64,000 nt of DNA, taken from NCBI RefSeq assembly GCF_024655635.1, contig NZ_JANLGI010000019.1, positions 52,950 through 116,949 of the forward strand, written 5' to 3'. A model generated the notes under the pieces. The model made no database searches, had not been told where the DNA came from, and was given only the letters and a program-made list of their open reading frames with translations. Shown piece after piece: positions 7,880 through 16,732 of the stretch. Source of the DNA: Allobosea sp. 47.2.35 (lineage in GTDB: Bacteria > Pseudomonadota > Alphaproteobacteria > Rhizobiales > Beijerinckiaceae). Made by a program: the position numbers and the translations under genes. Every line of letters begins with the position of its first letter. Positions within the stretch are counted from its first letter, which is position 1.

Positions 7880-8865
7880 CCGCATCCGCCGCCCAGCCTC
7901 TCCTGTCCGTCCGCGACCTGCGCATCGTCTTCGATGGCCGCCACGGCCCGTTGACCGCGCTGGACGGCGTGTCCTTCGATATCGCGCCGGGCGAGATCCT
8001 CGGCGTGGTCGGCGAGTCCGGGGCGGGCAAGTCCCTGACCGGCACGGCGGTGATCGGCCTGCTCGATCCGCCGGGCCGCATCGTCGGCGGCGAGATCCAT
8101 CTCTCCGGCCAGCGCATCGACAACCTGCCGGCCGAGCAGATGCGCAAGCTGCGCGGCCGGCGCATCGGCGCGATCTTCCAGGACCCGCTGACCTCGCTGC
8201 ACCCGTTGCTCAAGGTCGGCGACCAGCTCGTCGAGACCATTCTGACCCATCTGCCGGTCAGCCGGACGGAGGCGCGCAAGCGTGCGCTCGATCTGCTCAA
8301 GGAGGTCGGCATCCCCGCCGCCGAGACGCGGATCGACCATTTCCCGTACCAGTTCTCCGGCGGCATGCGCCAGCGCGTCGTCATCGCGCTCGCGCTCTGC
8401 GCCGAGCCCTCGCTGATCATCGCCGACGAGCCGACGACCGCGCTCGACGTCTCGATCCAGGCGCAGATCACCACCTTGCTGAAGCGGCTCTGCCGCGAGC
8501 ACGGCACGGCGATCATGCTGGTCACCCATGACATGGGCGTCATCGCCGAGACGGCCGACCGGGTCGCGGTGATGTATGCCGGCCGCATCGTCGAGATCGG
8601 CCCGGTCGAGGAGGTGACGCGCCGGCCGAGCCATCCTTACACGGCCGGCCTGATGGCCTCGATTCCGAGCGTCCATGTCCGCCACGAGCATCTCAACCAG
8701 ATCGACGGCGCCATGCCGCGCCTCAACGCCATCCCGCCGGGCTGCGCCTTCAACCCGCGCTGCGGAAAGGCCGAGGATTTCTGCCGCAAGCACAAGCCCG
8801 GCCTGCCCGTGACCGGACATGCCGCAGCCTGCCATTTCCCCCTGAAGGAGGCGGCCCATGCTTGA
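7876..8865 (+). CDS. ABC transporter ATP-binding protein, DppD-like
   Basis: A 329-residue cytoplasmic ATPase. Walker A is GESGAGKS, the Q-loop IFQDPLTSLHP, the signature FSGGMRQRV and Walker B LIIADEPTTALD, with the switch histidine in LVTHDMG. The C-terminal oligopeptide/dipeptide extension is present with its cysteines (CAFNPRCGKAEDFC ... CHF), which in this family can bind an Fe-S cluster. The start overlaps the amidohydrolase stop (ATGA), and its own end overlaps the next ATPase by 8 bases. Confidence 0.94.
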   Translation: MTASAAQPLLSVRDLRIVFDGRHGPLTALDGVSFDIAPGEILGVVGESGAGKSLTGTAVIGLLDPPGRIVGGEIHLSGQRIDNLPAEQMRKLRGRRIGAIFQDPLTSLHPLLKVGDQLVETILTHLPVSRTEARKRALDLLKEVGIPAAETRIDHFPYQFSGGMRQRVVIALALCAEPSLIIADEPTTALDVSIQAQITTLLKRLCREHGTAIMLVTHDMGVIAETADRVAVMYAGRIVEIGPVEEVTRRPSHPYTAGLMASIPSVHVRHEHLNQIDGAMPRLNAIPPGCAFNPRCGKAEDFCRKHKPGLPVTGHAAACHFPLKEAAHA

Positions 8866-9862
8866 ACAGGCCACGACGCTCGCCCCCGTACAGTCTACGG
8901 GCGACGACATCATCCTCGATGTCGAGGCGGCCTGCTGCCGCTTCGACGTTTCGGCGCCGGCCCTGTCGCGGCTGTTCTCTGGGGAGACGCGGCGCATCCT
9001 GCGCGCGGTCGAGAGCGTCTCTTTCACCGTGAAGCGCGGCACCACCTTCAGCATCGTCGGCGAGTCCGGCTGCGGAAAATCGACGCTCGCCCGCATGGTC
9101 GTCGGCCTCCAGCGCCCGACCGAAGGCAAGCTGAGCTTCCGTGACATCCGTCGTGCCGACGGCACGATCGGCCCGCCGCGCGTGCAGATGATCTTCCAGG
9201 ACCCCTATGCCTCGCTCAACCCGCGCTGGCGCGTCGGCGAGATCATCGCCGAGCCGATCCGCGAACTGAACCTGCGCGCCTACGAGGCGGCGATCCAGCA
9301 GCGTGTCGGCGACCTGCTGGAGACCGTCGGCCTGTCGCGCACCGATGCGAGCCGCTACCCGCATGCCTTCTCCGGTGGCCAGCGCCAGCGCATCTCGATC
9401 GCGCGTGCGCTTGCGACCGAAGCCGATTTCCTCGTCTGCGACGAGCCGACCTCGGCGCTCGACGTTTCCGTGCAGGCGCAGATCCTCAACCTGGTGGTCC
9501 GGCTGCAGAAGGAATTCGGGCTGACCTATCTCTTCATCAGCCACAACCTCTCGGTCGTCCGGCACATGTCGGACGATATCGCGATCATGTATCTCGGCCG
9601 CTTCGTCGAGGCGGGCCCGGCCGAGCAGGTCTTCACCAAGCCGCAGCACCCCTATACCCGCCTGTTGCTTGATACGATCCCCGATGTCGAGCGTCCGAAC
9701 CGGGAGCGCCGGCCGATGTCCGGCGAGGTGCCGAGCCCGATCAGCCCGCCGGCCGGCTGCACCTTCAACCCGCGCTGCACCCAGGCCGCCGACCGGTGTC
9801 GCGTCGACCGGCCGGAGCTGCGGCAGTTGGGTGGCGTCGACGTGTCCTGCCACTTCGCCTGA
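8858..9862 (+). CDS. ABC transporter ATP-binding protein, DppF-like
   Basis: A 334-residue ATPase, partner of the DppD-like subunit. Walker A is GESGCGKS, the Q-loop MIFQDPYASLNP, the signature FSGGQRQRI and Walker B FLVCDEPTSALD, with the switch histidine in FISHNLS. It ends with the oligo_HPY cysteine cluster (CTFNPRCTQAADRC ... CHFA). It is the last gene of the importer operon (2719-9862); a palindromic element follows after 33 bases. Confidence 0.94.
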   Translation: MLEQATTLAPVQSTGDDIILDVEAACCRFDVSAPALSRLFSGETRRILRAVESVSFTVKRGTTFSIVGESGCGKSTLARMVVGLQRPTEGKLSFRDIRRADGTIGPPRVQMIFQDPYASLNPRWRVGEIIAEPIRELNLRAYEAAIQQRVGDLLETVGLSRTDASRYPHAFSGGQRQRISIARALATEADFLVCDEPTSALDVSVQAQILNLVVRLQKEFGLTYLFISHNLSVVRHMSDDIAIMYLGRFVEAGPAEQVFTKPQHPYTRLLLDTIPDVERPNRERRPMSGEVPSPISPPAGCTFNPRCTQAADRCRVDRPELRQLGGVDVSCHFA

Positions 9863-9895
9863 GGTACAGGCGCAGCGGTTTCGCTCTGCATCCTT

Positions 9896-10024
9896 GTCAT
9901 TCCGGGGCGCGCCGCAGGCGCGAACCCGGAACCCACGGCTGGGTGAGACAGTCGATGCGCGGTTGCCAGCGGCTCGCCCGATCGTGGGTTCCGGGTTCTT
10001 CGCTGCGCGAAGCCCCGGAATGAC
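9896..10024. repeat. palindromic intergenic element after the ABC operon
   Basis: A 129-bp nested inverted repeat. Outer arms GTCATTCCGGGGC (9896-9908) and GCCCCGGAATGAC (10012-10024) match perfectly; inner arms AACCCGGAACCCAC (9923-9936) and GTGGGTTCCGGGTT (9984-9997) also match perfectly. It lies between convergent genes and could act as a bidirectional terminator. It is the same family as the elements at 4309 and 21178 (GTCAT ends, CCCGG core). Confidence 0.8.
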
Positions 10025-10041
10025 AAAGGTGCGCGCCAGCC

Positions 10042-10473
10042 TCAGTCGACCAGCGTCGCCTCAAGCGTGATCGGCGCCTTGAACAGTTTCGAGACCGGGC
10101 AGCCGGCCTTGGCCTTGTCGGCGAGCGACTGGAAGGTCGCCTGGTCGGCGCCGGGCACCTTGCCCTTCAGCGTCAGGTGGATCGCGGTGATCGCGTAGCC
10201 GTCATCGAGCTTGTCGAGCGTCACGCGCGCCGTGGTGTCGAGCGCATCAGCCTTGAGATTGGCTTCTCCCAGGACGAGGGAGAGCGCCATGGTGAAGCAA
10301 GCGGCATGCGCCGCGCCGATCAGCTCCTCGGGATTGCTGCCGGGCTTGCCCTCGAAACGGCTGGCGAAGCCATAAGGATAGGCGTCGAGCGCCTTCGTCT
10401 CGGTCGAGATCGTGCCCTTGCCGTCCTTGATGCCGCCTTCCCAATGGGCTGCGCCGGTCTTGTTGATCGCCAT
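10042..10473 (-). CDS. osmC: OsmC-family peroxiredoxin
   Basis: A 143-residue protein of the OsmC/Ohr superfamily, which reduces organic hydroperoxides with a catalytic cysteine pair. Both cysteines are in family context: GAAHAACFTMAL (near residue 60) and AKAGCPVSKLFK (near residue 124). The N-terminal AHWEGGIKDGKGTIST and the PYGFASRFEG segment fit OsmC rather than Ohr. It is a single-gene unit, convergent with the ABC operon and divergent from the small ABM protein. OsmC genes are often induced by osmotic or oxidative stress; nothing here shows how it is regulated. Confidence 0.93.
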   Translation of the reverse strand: MAINKTGAAHWEGGIKDGKGTISTETKALDAYPYGFASRFEGKPGSNPEELIGAAHAACFTMALSLVLGEANLKADALDTTARVTLDKLDDGYAITAIHLTLKGKVPGADQATFQSLADKAKAGCPVSKLFKAPITLEATLVD

Positions 10474-10617
10474 GATGCTGTCTCCCGTTCTGGTTGGATC
10501 GGTACTTTGCGGCTGGAACGCTACCCTTTGACAACGGTCCAGCGCGAGTCCGGTTCATCGTGACGACAAAGGCTCTGAATTGCCGTAAGGTCATCGCTCC
10601 GAACGCTGGAGGCTGTC

Positions 10618-10914
10618 ATGACCGCATTCAACGCCGTTCGTTTCAAGGTGAAGCCGGGAATGGAGACCGCCTTCCTCGACGCTCACCGAAAGGTCGCCGA
10701 GGACTGGCCGGGCCTGCGGCATGCCAATATCATCGCGGCCGGTGAGGGGCGATACTGCATCATCGCCGAATGGGAGAGCTTCGAGGCGATGGTGGCGGCC
10801 CGCCCGCAGATGATCGCCACCCTCAACAGCTTCCGCCATACGCTCGACGATCTCGGCAACGGGCTCGGCGTCACCGATCCGATCGCCGGGTCGGTGGCCG
10901 TCTCGCTGAAATAG
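10618..10914 (+). CDS. antibiotic-biosynthesis-monooxygenase (ABM) domain protein
   Basis: A 98-residue single-domain protein with the dimeric alpha/beta-barrel ABM pattern: FNAVRFKVKPGMETAF, then a helix, then an AEWESFEAM strand-turn-helix. Members range from quinol monooxygenases to haem-degrading enzymes and proteins of unknown role. There is no haem-binding signature that I can point to, so no substrate is proposed. It is monocistronic and followed within 34 bases by a strong hairpin shared with the convergent MFS gene. Confidence 0.7.
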   Translation: MTAFNAVRFKVKPGMETAFLDAHRKVAEDWPGLRHANIIAAGEGRYCIIAEWESFEAMVAARPQMIATLNSFRHTLDDLGNGLGVTDPIAGSVAVSLK

Positions 10915-10947
10915 GGCATCGCCCGAACGCTCGCCGCAAAAGAAGAA

Positions 10948-10975
10948 GGCCCGCACCGATCGCTCGATGCGGGCC
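10948..10975. terminator. bidirectional terminator hairpin
   Basis: A perfect 8-bp stem, GGCCCGCA (10948-10955) and TGCGGGCC (10968-10975), with a 12-base loop, lies between the convergent ABM-domain gene and the MFS gene. An A-rich run (AAAAGAAGAA) before the left arm gives a T-rich tail in the minus direction, so it best terminates the MFS side. Confidence 0.75.
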
Positions 10976-11001
10976 CATGGATTGGCCGGTGATCTGGCCG
11001 C

Positions 11002-12660
11002 TCAGCGGAACAGCGCCAGCGACTTCGACAGGGTGATCCAGACACCCCAGGCGATCGGCAGGCCGACCACGGCCCAGGCGAGCAGGGCCGGGCCGTTGAA
11101 GCCGCCCTTGCCGATGCCGTAGGAGCCGTAATGGGCCGTGGCGTCGACGCTCGCCGACCGCTTCTGCAGCGCTGCGACCTCGGCATCCTTCATGAACCAT
11201 CTGGTCGCGACCGGGCGGATCAGCAGGTTGCAGAGGAATCCGAGCACCAGCATGCCGGCGAGGATGTACATGGTGCGGTCATAGACCTGCGCGCGCGGCA
11301 CGCCGGCATTGATCTGCGCCTCGCGGATATAGTTCACCACGACAGGGCCGATGATGCCGGCGGTCGACCACGCCGTCAGCAGGCGGCCATGGATGGCGCC
11401 GACGAACTGCGTGCCGAACATGTCGGCGAGATAGGCCGGCACGGTGGCGAAACCGCCGCCATACATCGACAGGATGATGCAGAAGAAGCCGACGAAGAGC
11501 GCGAGCGACCCCGCATGCGCGGCCCAGGGCGAGAGCGCATAGAGCAGGATGCCGAGCCCGAAGAAGGTGGCATAGGTCAGCTTGCGGCCGAGCTTGTCCG
11601 AGAGCGAGGCCCAGAAGAAACGCCCGACGATGTTGAACAGCGAGAGCAGGCCGACGAAGGCCGCCGCGATCGTGGCGATCTGCGTCTTCTGCCCGGCATC
11701 GAGCGCGGCAAAGCCGATCTCCGGCTTGCCGATCAGCGAGCCCGCGAAGATCTCCTGCAGCATCGGCGAGGCCATGCCGAGCACGCCGATACCAGCCGAG
11801 ACGTTGAGGCAGAGCACGGCCCAGATCAGCCAGAACTGCTTGGTCTTGTGCGCGTTCTGGAGATGGACATGCCCCGAGGTGATCATGGCGTTCTGCGTCG
11901 CCGGGGGTGTTCAACCTTCCGGTCGCCAGTTCGCCGGCGGCACGCGATAGCCAAAGGTGCCGGCCATCATGAAAACGAAATAGATCGCGGCCATCGCGAC
12001 GAAGGTCTGCCAGACGCCGACCGAGGCGGGCGTCTTGAAGGTGTTCATCAGCATGTCGGCCAGCGGCGAGCCGATCATCGCGCCGCCGCCGAAACCCATG
12101 ATCGCCATGCCGGTCGCCATGCCGCGTCGGTCCGGGAACCATTTCACCAGCGTCGAGACCGGCGAGATATAGCCGAGGCCGAGCCCGATGCCGCCGATCA
12201 CGCCGGAGCCGACCCACATCATCCAGAGCTGATGCGTGTAGATGCCGAGCGCCGAGATCAAGAGGCCGCCGCACCAGCACAAGGTCGAGACGAAGGCCGC
12301 CTTGCGCGGGCCGACGCGCTCGAGCCAGCCGCCCCAGATCGCGGCCGAAGAGCCGAGGAAGACGAAGAACAGCGTGTACATCCAGCCGAGATCGGCGACC
12401 TTCCAATCGCAGGTCGTGGTGAACAGCGAGCCGATCAGGCCGACATCCGCCGCGCAGGCGACGGGCTTGGTGATGCCGATTGCCTGGCTCAGCGGCAGCC
12501 AGAACACCGAGAAGCCATAGGCCATGCCGATGCACAGATGGATGCATAGCGCGGCCGGCGGCACGAGCCAGCGGTTGAAGCCCGGCTTGGCGATAGTCCG
12601 TTCGCGGTCGAGCAGGCCGATGCCGCCCCCGATTGGTCCGATATCCTCTGCGACACTCAT
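11002..12660 (-). pseudogene. oxalate/formate-family MFS transporter interrupted by in-frame TGA
   Basis: Codons 1-249 (12660-11914) encode the N-terminal half of an OFA-family major facilitator (MAYGFSVFWLPLSQAIG, signature loop WLERVGPRKAAF). A TGA at 11913-11911 follows RPPANWRPEG-type sequence; reading past it in the same frame gives T-P-P-A-T-Q-N-A and then the C-terminal half from MITSGHVHLQNAHKTKQFW to 11002, about 552 residues in all. The expected residue is Trp (TGG), so one base change made the stop. The ATG at 11886 lacks a ribosome site, so independent translation of the second half is unlikely. The gene follows fdsD, which suggests formate or oxalate transport. It may be a pseudogene, a sequencing error or a readthrough gene. 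Confidence 0.8.
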
Positions 12661-12731
12661 CCTCGGTATCCTTTCCCCATGGCTTCGCCGTTCGGGCCAG
12701 GTAGGATCCCAGCTCGTTGATGTCTTCTCGT

Positions 12732-12748
12732 CGCCGGCAAAACCGGCG
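12732..12748. other. small hairpin between fdsD and the MFS gene
   Basis: Arms CGCCGG (12732-12737) and CCGGCG (12743-12748) with a 5-base loop follow fdsD in the minus direction. No T-run follows, so it is at most a weak attenuator or a message-stabilising structure ahead of the MFS gene, which has its own ribosome site (AAAGGAT). Confidence 0.35.
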
Positions 12749-12756
12749 TCTGGCTG

Positions 12757-13014
12757 CTAACCTCCGCGCCCCGGCCTGATCCGCGGCAGGGCTTGCCGCA
12801 GCAGGGGCGTGAGGTCCTCCGGCCGGTTGGCGAAGGCGGCGAGGAAGTCGCCGCGCATGCGTCCGGTCCAGAAGTGGTTGATATGGTCGGCGACCGAGGC
12901 GGCGGCCTCCGCCTCCGGATAGGCTCTGAAGAAATCGGCGATCTGCCCGGCCATGCGCCGGAGCTTCTCGACGTTCTCAGCGTGGTGATCGGTGGTCAGG
13001 CCAGCCTCCGTCAT
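12757..13014 (-). CDS. fdsD: NAD-dependent formate dehydrogenase, delta subunit
   Basis: An 85-residue protein of the FdsD family, a small subunit found only with soluble molybdenum NAD+-formate dehydrogenases. Recognisable pieces are KLRRMAGQIADFF, a run of acidic and Ala residues, HINHFWTGRMRGDFL and a C-terminal PLLRQALPRIR. It is thought to help assemble or stabilise the FdsABG complex. It overlaps the end of fdhD by 4 bases and closes the fdsGBA-fdhD-fdsD run before the MFS gene. Confidence 0.9.
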   Translation of the reverse strand: MTEAGLTTDHHAENVEKLRRMAGQIADFFRAYPEAEAAASVADHINHFWTGRMRGDFLAAFANRPEDLTPLLRQALPRIRPGRGG

Positions 13015-13853
13015 CGGGCGATCGTCTCAGGCTCTGGCGCCAGCGCCCCGGTGAAGACGATGCAGCCGTCGCGGCGCGCGACGGCGGCCAGCGTCAGGCC
13101 GAGATGCCGGGCCCGCTCGATCGCGAGCGAGGTCGGCGCGGATATCGCGACCAGCGTGCCGGCACCGAAGATCGCCGCCTTCTCGACCATCTCGAAGGAG
13201 GCGCGGCTGGTGACGAGCAGGAAGCCTTCGCTGGCATCCGCCCCGGAGCGGAGCCGTGCGCCGATCAGCTTGTCGAGCGCGTTATGGCGGCCGACATCCT
13301 CGCGCACGGCGAGGATCTCGCCGGAGGCATCGCACCAGGCGGCGCCATGAACCGCGCGTGTGAGCTGGTTCAGCGGCTGATGCTTGTCGAGCGCCATAAG
13401 CGCAGCCTCGATCGCCGCGGCGGATACGGCGCGCGAAGCCCGCGTCGCGGCATCGGCCATCGGGATTTCCTCGATGGTCTCGACCCCGCAGAGCCCGCAG
13501 GAGGTGCGGCCCGAGAGATTGCGCCGCCGCGCCAGATGCTCGCGGAAGCGGCCGGGCGCGAGCTCGATCGTGACGATGACGCCCTCGTCCTTCGGCTCGA
13601 CGGCGACGGAGCGGATCTCGTCCGCGCCGCGCACGATGCCTTCGGTCAGGCTGAATCCGGTGACGAAATCCTCGAGGTCCGACGGGCTCGCCATCATCAC
13701 CGCATAGGGCATGTTGCCGTAGACGATATTGATGGGGGTCTCGACCGCGACCTCGATCTCGCGCGCGGCCTCCTGCGCCGCGCCGAAGCGCAGCGGCTGC
13801 GCCGTGACGGCGGCCGAGGCCGGCGGCTGGGCTTCGCGGTTATTCCGCGGCAT
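13011..13853 (-). CDS. fdhD: formate dehydrogenase accessory sulfurtransferase FdhD (FdsC)
   Basis: A 280-residue protein that passes sulfur from a cysteine desulfurase to the molybdenum cofactor, a step needed for formate dehydrogenase activity. The paired cysteines are in SCGLCGVET (CxxC), as in E. coli FdhD. Other family blocks include NIVYGNMPYAVMMASP near the N-terminus, VREDVGRHNALDKLIGA, and TSRASFEMVEKAAIFG. Its start lies 14 bases inside fdsA, so it should be co-translated with the catalytic subunit it serves. In fds operons this gene is also called fdsC. Confidence 0.94.
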   Translation of the reverse strand: MPRNNREAQPPASAAVTAQPLRFGAAQEAAREIEVAVETPINIVYGNMPYAVMMASPSDLEDFVTGFSLTEGIVRGADEIRSVAVEPKDEGVIVTIELAPGRFREHLARRRNLSGRTSCGLCGVETIEEIPMADAATRASRAVSAAAIEAALMALDKHQPLNQLTRAVHGAAWCDASGEILAVREDVGRHNALDKLIGARLRSGADASEGFLLVTSRASFEMVEKAAIFGAGTLVAISAPTSLAIERARHLGLTLAAVARRDGCIVFTGALAPEPETIAR

Positions 13854-16722
13854 CGGGCAGGCGCTCCGCGATCCGGCGCAAGGTCACGTCCTCCTCGAAA
13901 TTCTTCTCCTGCCAGGCGGAATAAGCGTTGGTGCGCCGGACCTCGACGGCGGTGACCTTGTATTCCGGGCAGTTCGTCGCCCAGTCCGAATAATCGGTGG
14001 TGATGACGTTGGCGCCGGTCTTGGCATGGTGGAAGGTCGTGTAGACCACGCCCGGCTGCATCCGCTCGGAGATCACGGCGCGGAGCGCGATATCGCCCGA
14101 GCGGCTGGCGAGCGCCACGAGATCGCCGTCGCGGATGCCGCGGCTCTCGGCGTCGAAGGCATGGATCTCCAGCACGTCCTCGTCATGCCAGGCGCCGTTC
14201 TCGGTGCGCCGCGTCTGCGCGCCGACATTGTATTGCGAGAGGATGCGGCCTGTCGTGAGCAGCAGCGGGAAGCGCGGTCCCGTCCGCTCGTCGGTCGGGA
14301 CGTATTCCGTGATCATGAACTTGCCCTTGCCGCGCACGAAGCGGTCGACATGCATCAGGGGCGTACCGGTCGGAGCCTTGTCGTTGCAGGGCCACTGCAC
14401 CGAGCCGAGCTTGTCCAGCTTGTCATAGGAAACCCCGGCGAAGCTCGGGGTCAGACGCGCGATCTCGTCCATGATCTCGCTGGGATGGCCGTAGCTCATC
14501 TCGTAGCCGAGGGCGCGGGCCAGATCGATCGTGACCTGCCACTCGTCCTTGCCGGCGAGCGGGGCCATCACCTGCCGGACGCGGTTGATGCGGCGCTCGG
14601 CATTGGTGAAGGTGCCGTCCTTCTCCAGGAAGGAGGCGCCCGGCAGGAAGACATGGGCGTATTTCGCCGTCTCGTTCAGGAAGATGTCCTGGATGACGAC
14701 GCATTCCATCGAGGCCAGGCCCGCCGTGACGTGCTTGGTGTTCGGGTCGGACTGGGCGATGTCCTCGCCCTGGACATAGAGGCCCTTGAAGGTGCCGCCG
14801 ACCGCCTCGTCCAGCATGTTGGTGATGCGCAGGCCCTGCTCGGGATCGAGCGGCACGCCCCAGAGCATCTCGAAGACCTGCCGGGTCGAGTCGTCGGAGA
14901 CGTGGCGATAGCCCGAGAATTCGTGCGGGAACGAGCCCATGTCGCAGGAGCCCTGGACATTGTTCTGCCCGCGCAGCGGATTGATGCCGACGCCATCGCG
15001 CCCGATATTGCCGGTCGCCATGGCGAGATTGGCCATCGCCATCACAGTGGTCGAGCCCTGGCTGTGCTCGGTGACGCCGAGCCCGTAATAAATCGCGCCA
15101 TTGCCGCCGGTGGCATAGAGCCGCGCCGCCGCGCGCACATCGGCCGCCGGCACGCCGGTATAGGCCTCGCTCACCTCAGGCGAGTTCTCCTCGCGGGCGA
15201 CGAAGCGGGCCCAGTGCTCGAAATCGCCGAGATCGCAGCGCTCGCGGACATAGGCCTCGTCGATCAATCCTTCGGTGACGACGACATGGCTGAGCGCGTT
15301 GAGCAGCGCGACATTGGTGCCGGGCCTGAGCGGCAGGTGGTAATCCGCCTTCACATGCGGCGACTGCACCATGTCGATCTTGCGGGGATCGGCGACGATC
15401 AGGCGGGCGCCCTCGCGGATGCGCTTTTTCATGCGCGAGGCGAAGACCGGGTGCCCGTCGGTCGGGTTGGCGCCGATGACGAGGATGACGTCGGATTTGG
15501 CGACGGACTTGAAGTCCTGCGTGCCGGCCGAGGTGCCGAGCGTCGTCCGCAGGCCATAGCCGGTCGGCGAATGGCAGACGCGGGCGCAGGTATCGACATT
15601 GTTGTTGCGGAAGGCGGCGCGCACCAGCTTCTGGACGAGGAAGACCTCCTCGTTGGTGCAGCGCGACGAGGTGATCGCGCCGACCGATTCACGGCCATAT
15701 TTGACCTGGATGCGCTTGAACTCGGAAGCCGCGTAGTTGATCGCCTCTTCCCATGAGACTTCGCGCCACGGGTCCGTGATCTTCGCACGGATCATCGGCT
15801 TGGTCATGCGGTCGGTATGGGTCGCATAGCCCCAGGCGAAGCGGCCCTTGACGCAGCTATGGCCCTCGTTGGCCTTGCCGTCCTTGTACGGCACCATGCG
15901 GATGACGCGGTCGCCCTGCATCTCGGCCTTGAACGAGCAGCCGACGCCGCAATAGGCGCAGGTCGTGACCACCGAATGCTCGGGCTGGCCATACTCGATG
16001 ACCTTGTTCTCCATCAGCGTCGCGGTCGGGCAGGCCTGCACGCAGGCGCCGCAGGAGACGCATTCGGATCCCAGGAAATCGGTCGGCCCTGCCGTGACGC
16101 GCGAGTCGAAGCCGCGGCCGGTGATCGTCAGCGCGAAGGTGCCCTGCACCTCCTCGCAGGCGCGCACGCAGCGATTGCAGACGATGCATTTCGACGGGTC
16201 GTAGGTGAAATAGGGGTTGGAGGTGTCCTTCGCGAGCCAGTTCTCGTTGGCGAGCCCGTCTGGCCCCTTGGCGAAGACGTGGTTCTCGCCCTCGTAGCCG
16301 TAGCGGACCTCGCGCAGGCCGACGGCGCCGGCCATGTCCTGCAATTCGCAGTCGCCATTGGCCGAGCAGGTCAGGCAGTCCAGCGGGTGGTCGGAGATGT
16401 AGAGCTCCATCACGCCCTTGCGTAAGGACGAGAGGTTCTCCGTCTGGGTGCGGACGACCATGCCCTCTTCGGCCGGAGTCGTGCAGGAGGCCGGTGTGCC
16501 GCGACGCCCCTCGATCTCGACGAGACAGAGCCGGCAGGAGCCGAAAGGCTCGAGCGAGTCGGTGGCGCAGAGCTTGGGGATCTTGGTGCCCAGGCTCATC
16601 GCCGCCGCCATCACCGAGGTGCCGGCCGGCACCGTGACGCTCTGGCCGTCGATGGTCAGCGTCACCGTCTTCTCGGAGAGACGGATCGGCGTACCGTAGT
16701 CGATTTCCTTGATCAGGGCCAT
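13840..16722 (-). CDS. fdsA: NAD-dependent formate dehydrogenase, alpha (molybdenum) subunit
   Basis: A 960-residue catalytic subunit. The N-terminal NuoG-like part carries a [2Fe-2S] site (C52, C63, C66, C80), a His-Cys3 cluster in HPLDCLTC, and two ferredoxin-type clusters (CIVCNRCVRAC and CVSCGACVQAC). The molybdopterin part starts at TTCAYCGVGCSF, and the Mo ligand is Cys383 in CARVCHSP, so it is the cysteine and not the selenocysteine form. It oxidises formate to CO2 using bis-MGD. A dinucleotide-binding C-terminal domain ends near residue 950. It lies 10 bases after fdsB. Confidence 0.96.
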   Translation of the reverse strand: MALIKEIDYGTPIRLSEKTVTLTIDGQSVTVPAGTSVMAAAMSLGTKIPKLCATDSLEPFGSCRLCLVEIEGRRGTPASCTTPAEEGMVVRTQTENLSSLRKGVMELYISDHPLDCLTCSANGDCELQDMAGAVGLREVRYGYEGENHVFAKGPDGLANENWLAKDTSNPYFTYDPSKCIVCNRCVRACEEVQGTFALTITGRGFDSRVTAGPTDFLGSECVSCGACVQACPTATLMENKVIEYGQPEHSVVTTCAYCGVGCSFKAEMQGDRVIRMVPYKDGKANEGHSCVKGRFAWGYATHTDRMTKPMIRAKITDPWREVSWEEAINYAASEFKRIQVKYGRESVGAITSSRCTNEEVFLVQKLVRAAFRNNNVDTCARVCHSPTGYGLRTTLGTSAGTQDFKSVAKSDVILVIGANPTDGHPVFASRMKKRIREGARLIVADPRKIDMVQSPHVKADYHLPLRPGTNVALLNALSHVVVTEGLIDEAYVRERCDLGDFEHWARFVAREENSPEVSEAYTGVPAADVRAAARLYATGGNGAIYYGLGVTEHSQGSTTVMAMANLAMATGNIGRDGVGINPLRGQNNVQGSCDMGSFPHEFSGYRHVSDDSTRQVFEMLWGVPLDPEQGLRITNMLDEAVGGTFKGLYVQGEDIAQSDPNTKHVTAGLASMECVVIQDIFLNETAKYAHVFLPGASFLEKDGTFTNAERRINRVRQVMAPLAGKDEWQVTIDLARALGYEMSYGHPSEIMDEIARLTPSFAGVSYDKLDKLGSVQWPCNDKAPTGTPLMHVDRFVRGKGKFMITEYVPTDERTGPRFPLLLTTGRILSQYNVGAQTRRTENGAWHDEDVLEIHAFDAESRGIRDGDLVALASRSGDIALRAVISERMQPGVVYTTFHHAKTGANVITTDYSDWATNCPEYKVTAVEVRRTNAYSAWQEKNFEEDVTLRRIAERLPDAAE

Positions 16723-16732
16723 CTCAGCCTCC

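Noticed and set aside
11911..11913. Selenocysteine decoding of the TGA in the MFS gene.
   Set aside because: The expected residue is Trp, MFS proteins are not selenoproteins, and no SECIS-like hairpin directly follows the codon.
13729..15756. A 675-codon plus-strand frame inside fdsA.
   Set aside because: It overlaps the fully conserved formate dehydrogenase alpha subunit and has no recognisable protein features.
13840..16722. Possible selenocysteine formate dehydrogenase.
   Set aside because: The molybdenum ligand is encoded as Cys (TGC) at residue 383, so no TGA recoding is needed.
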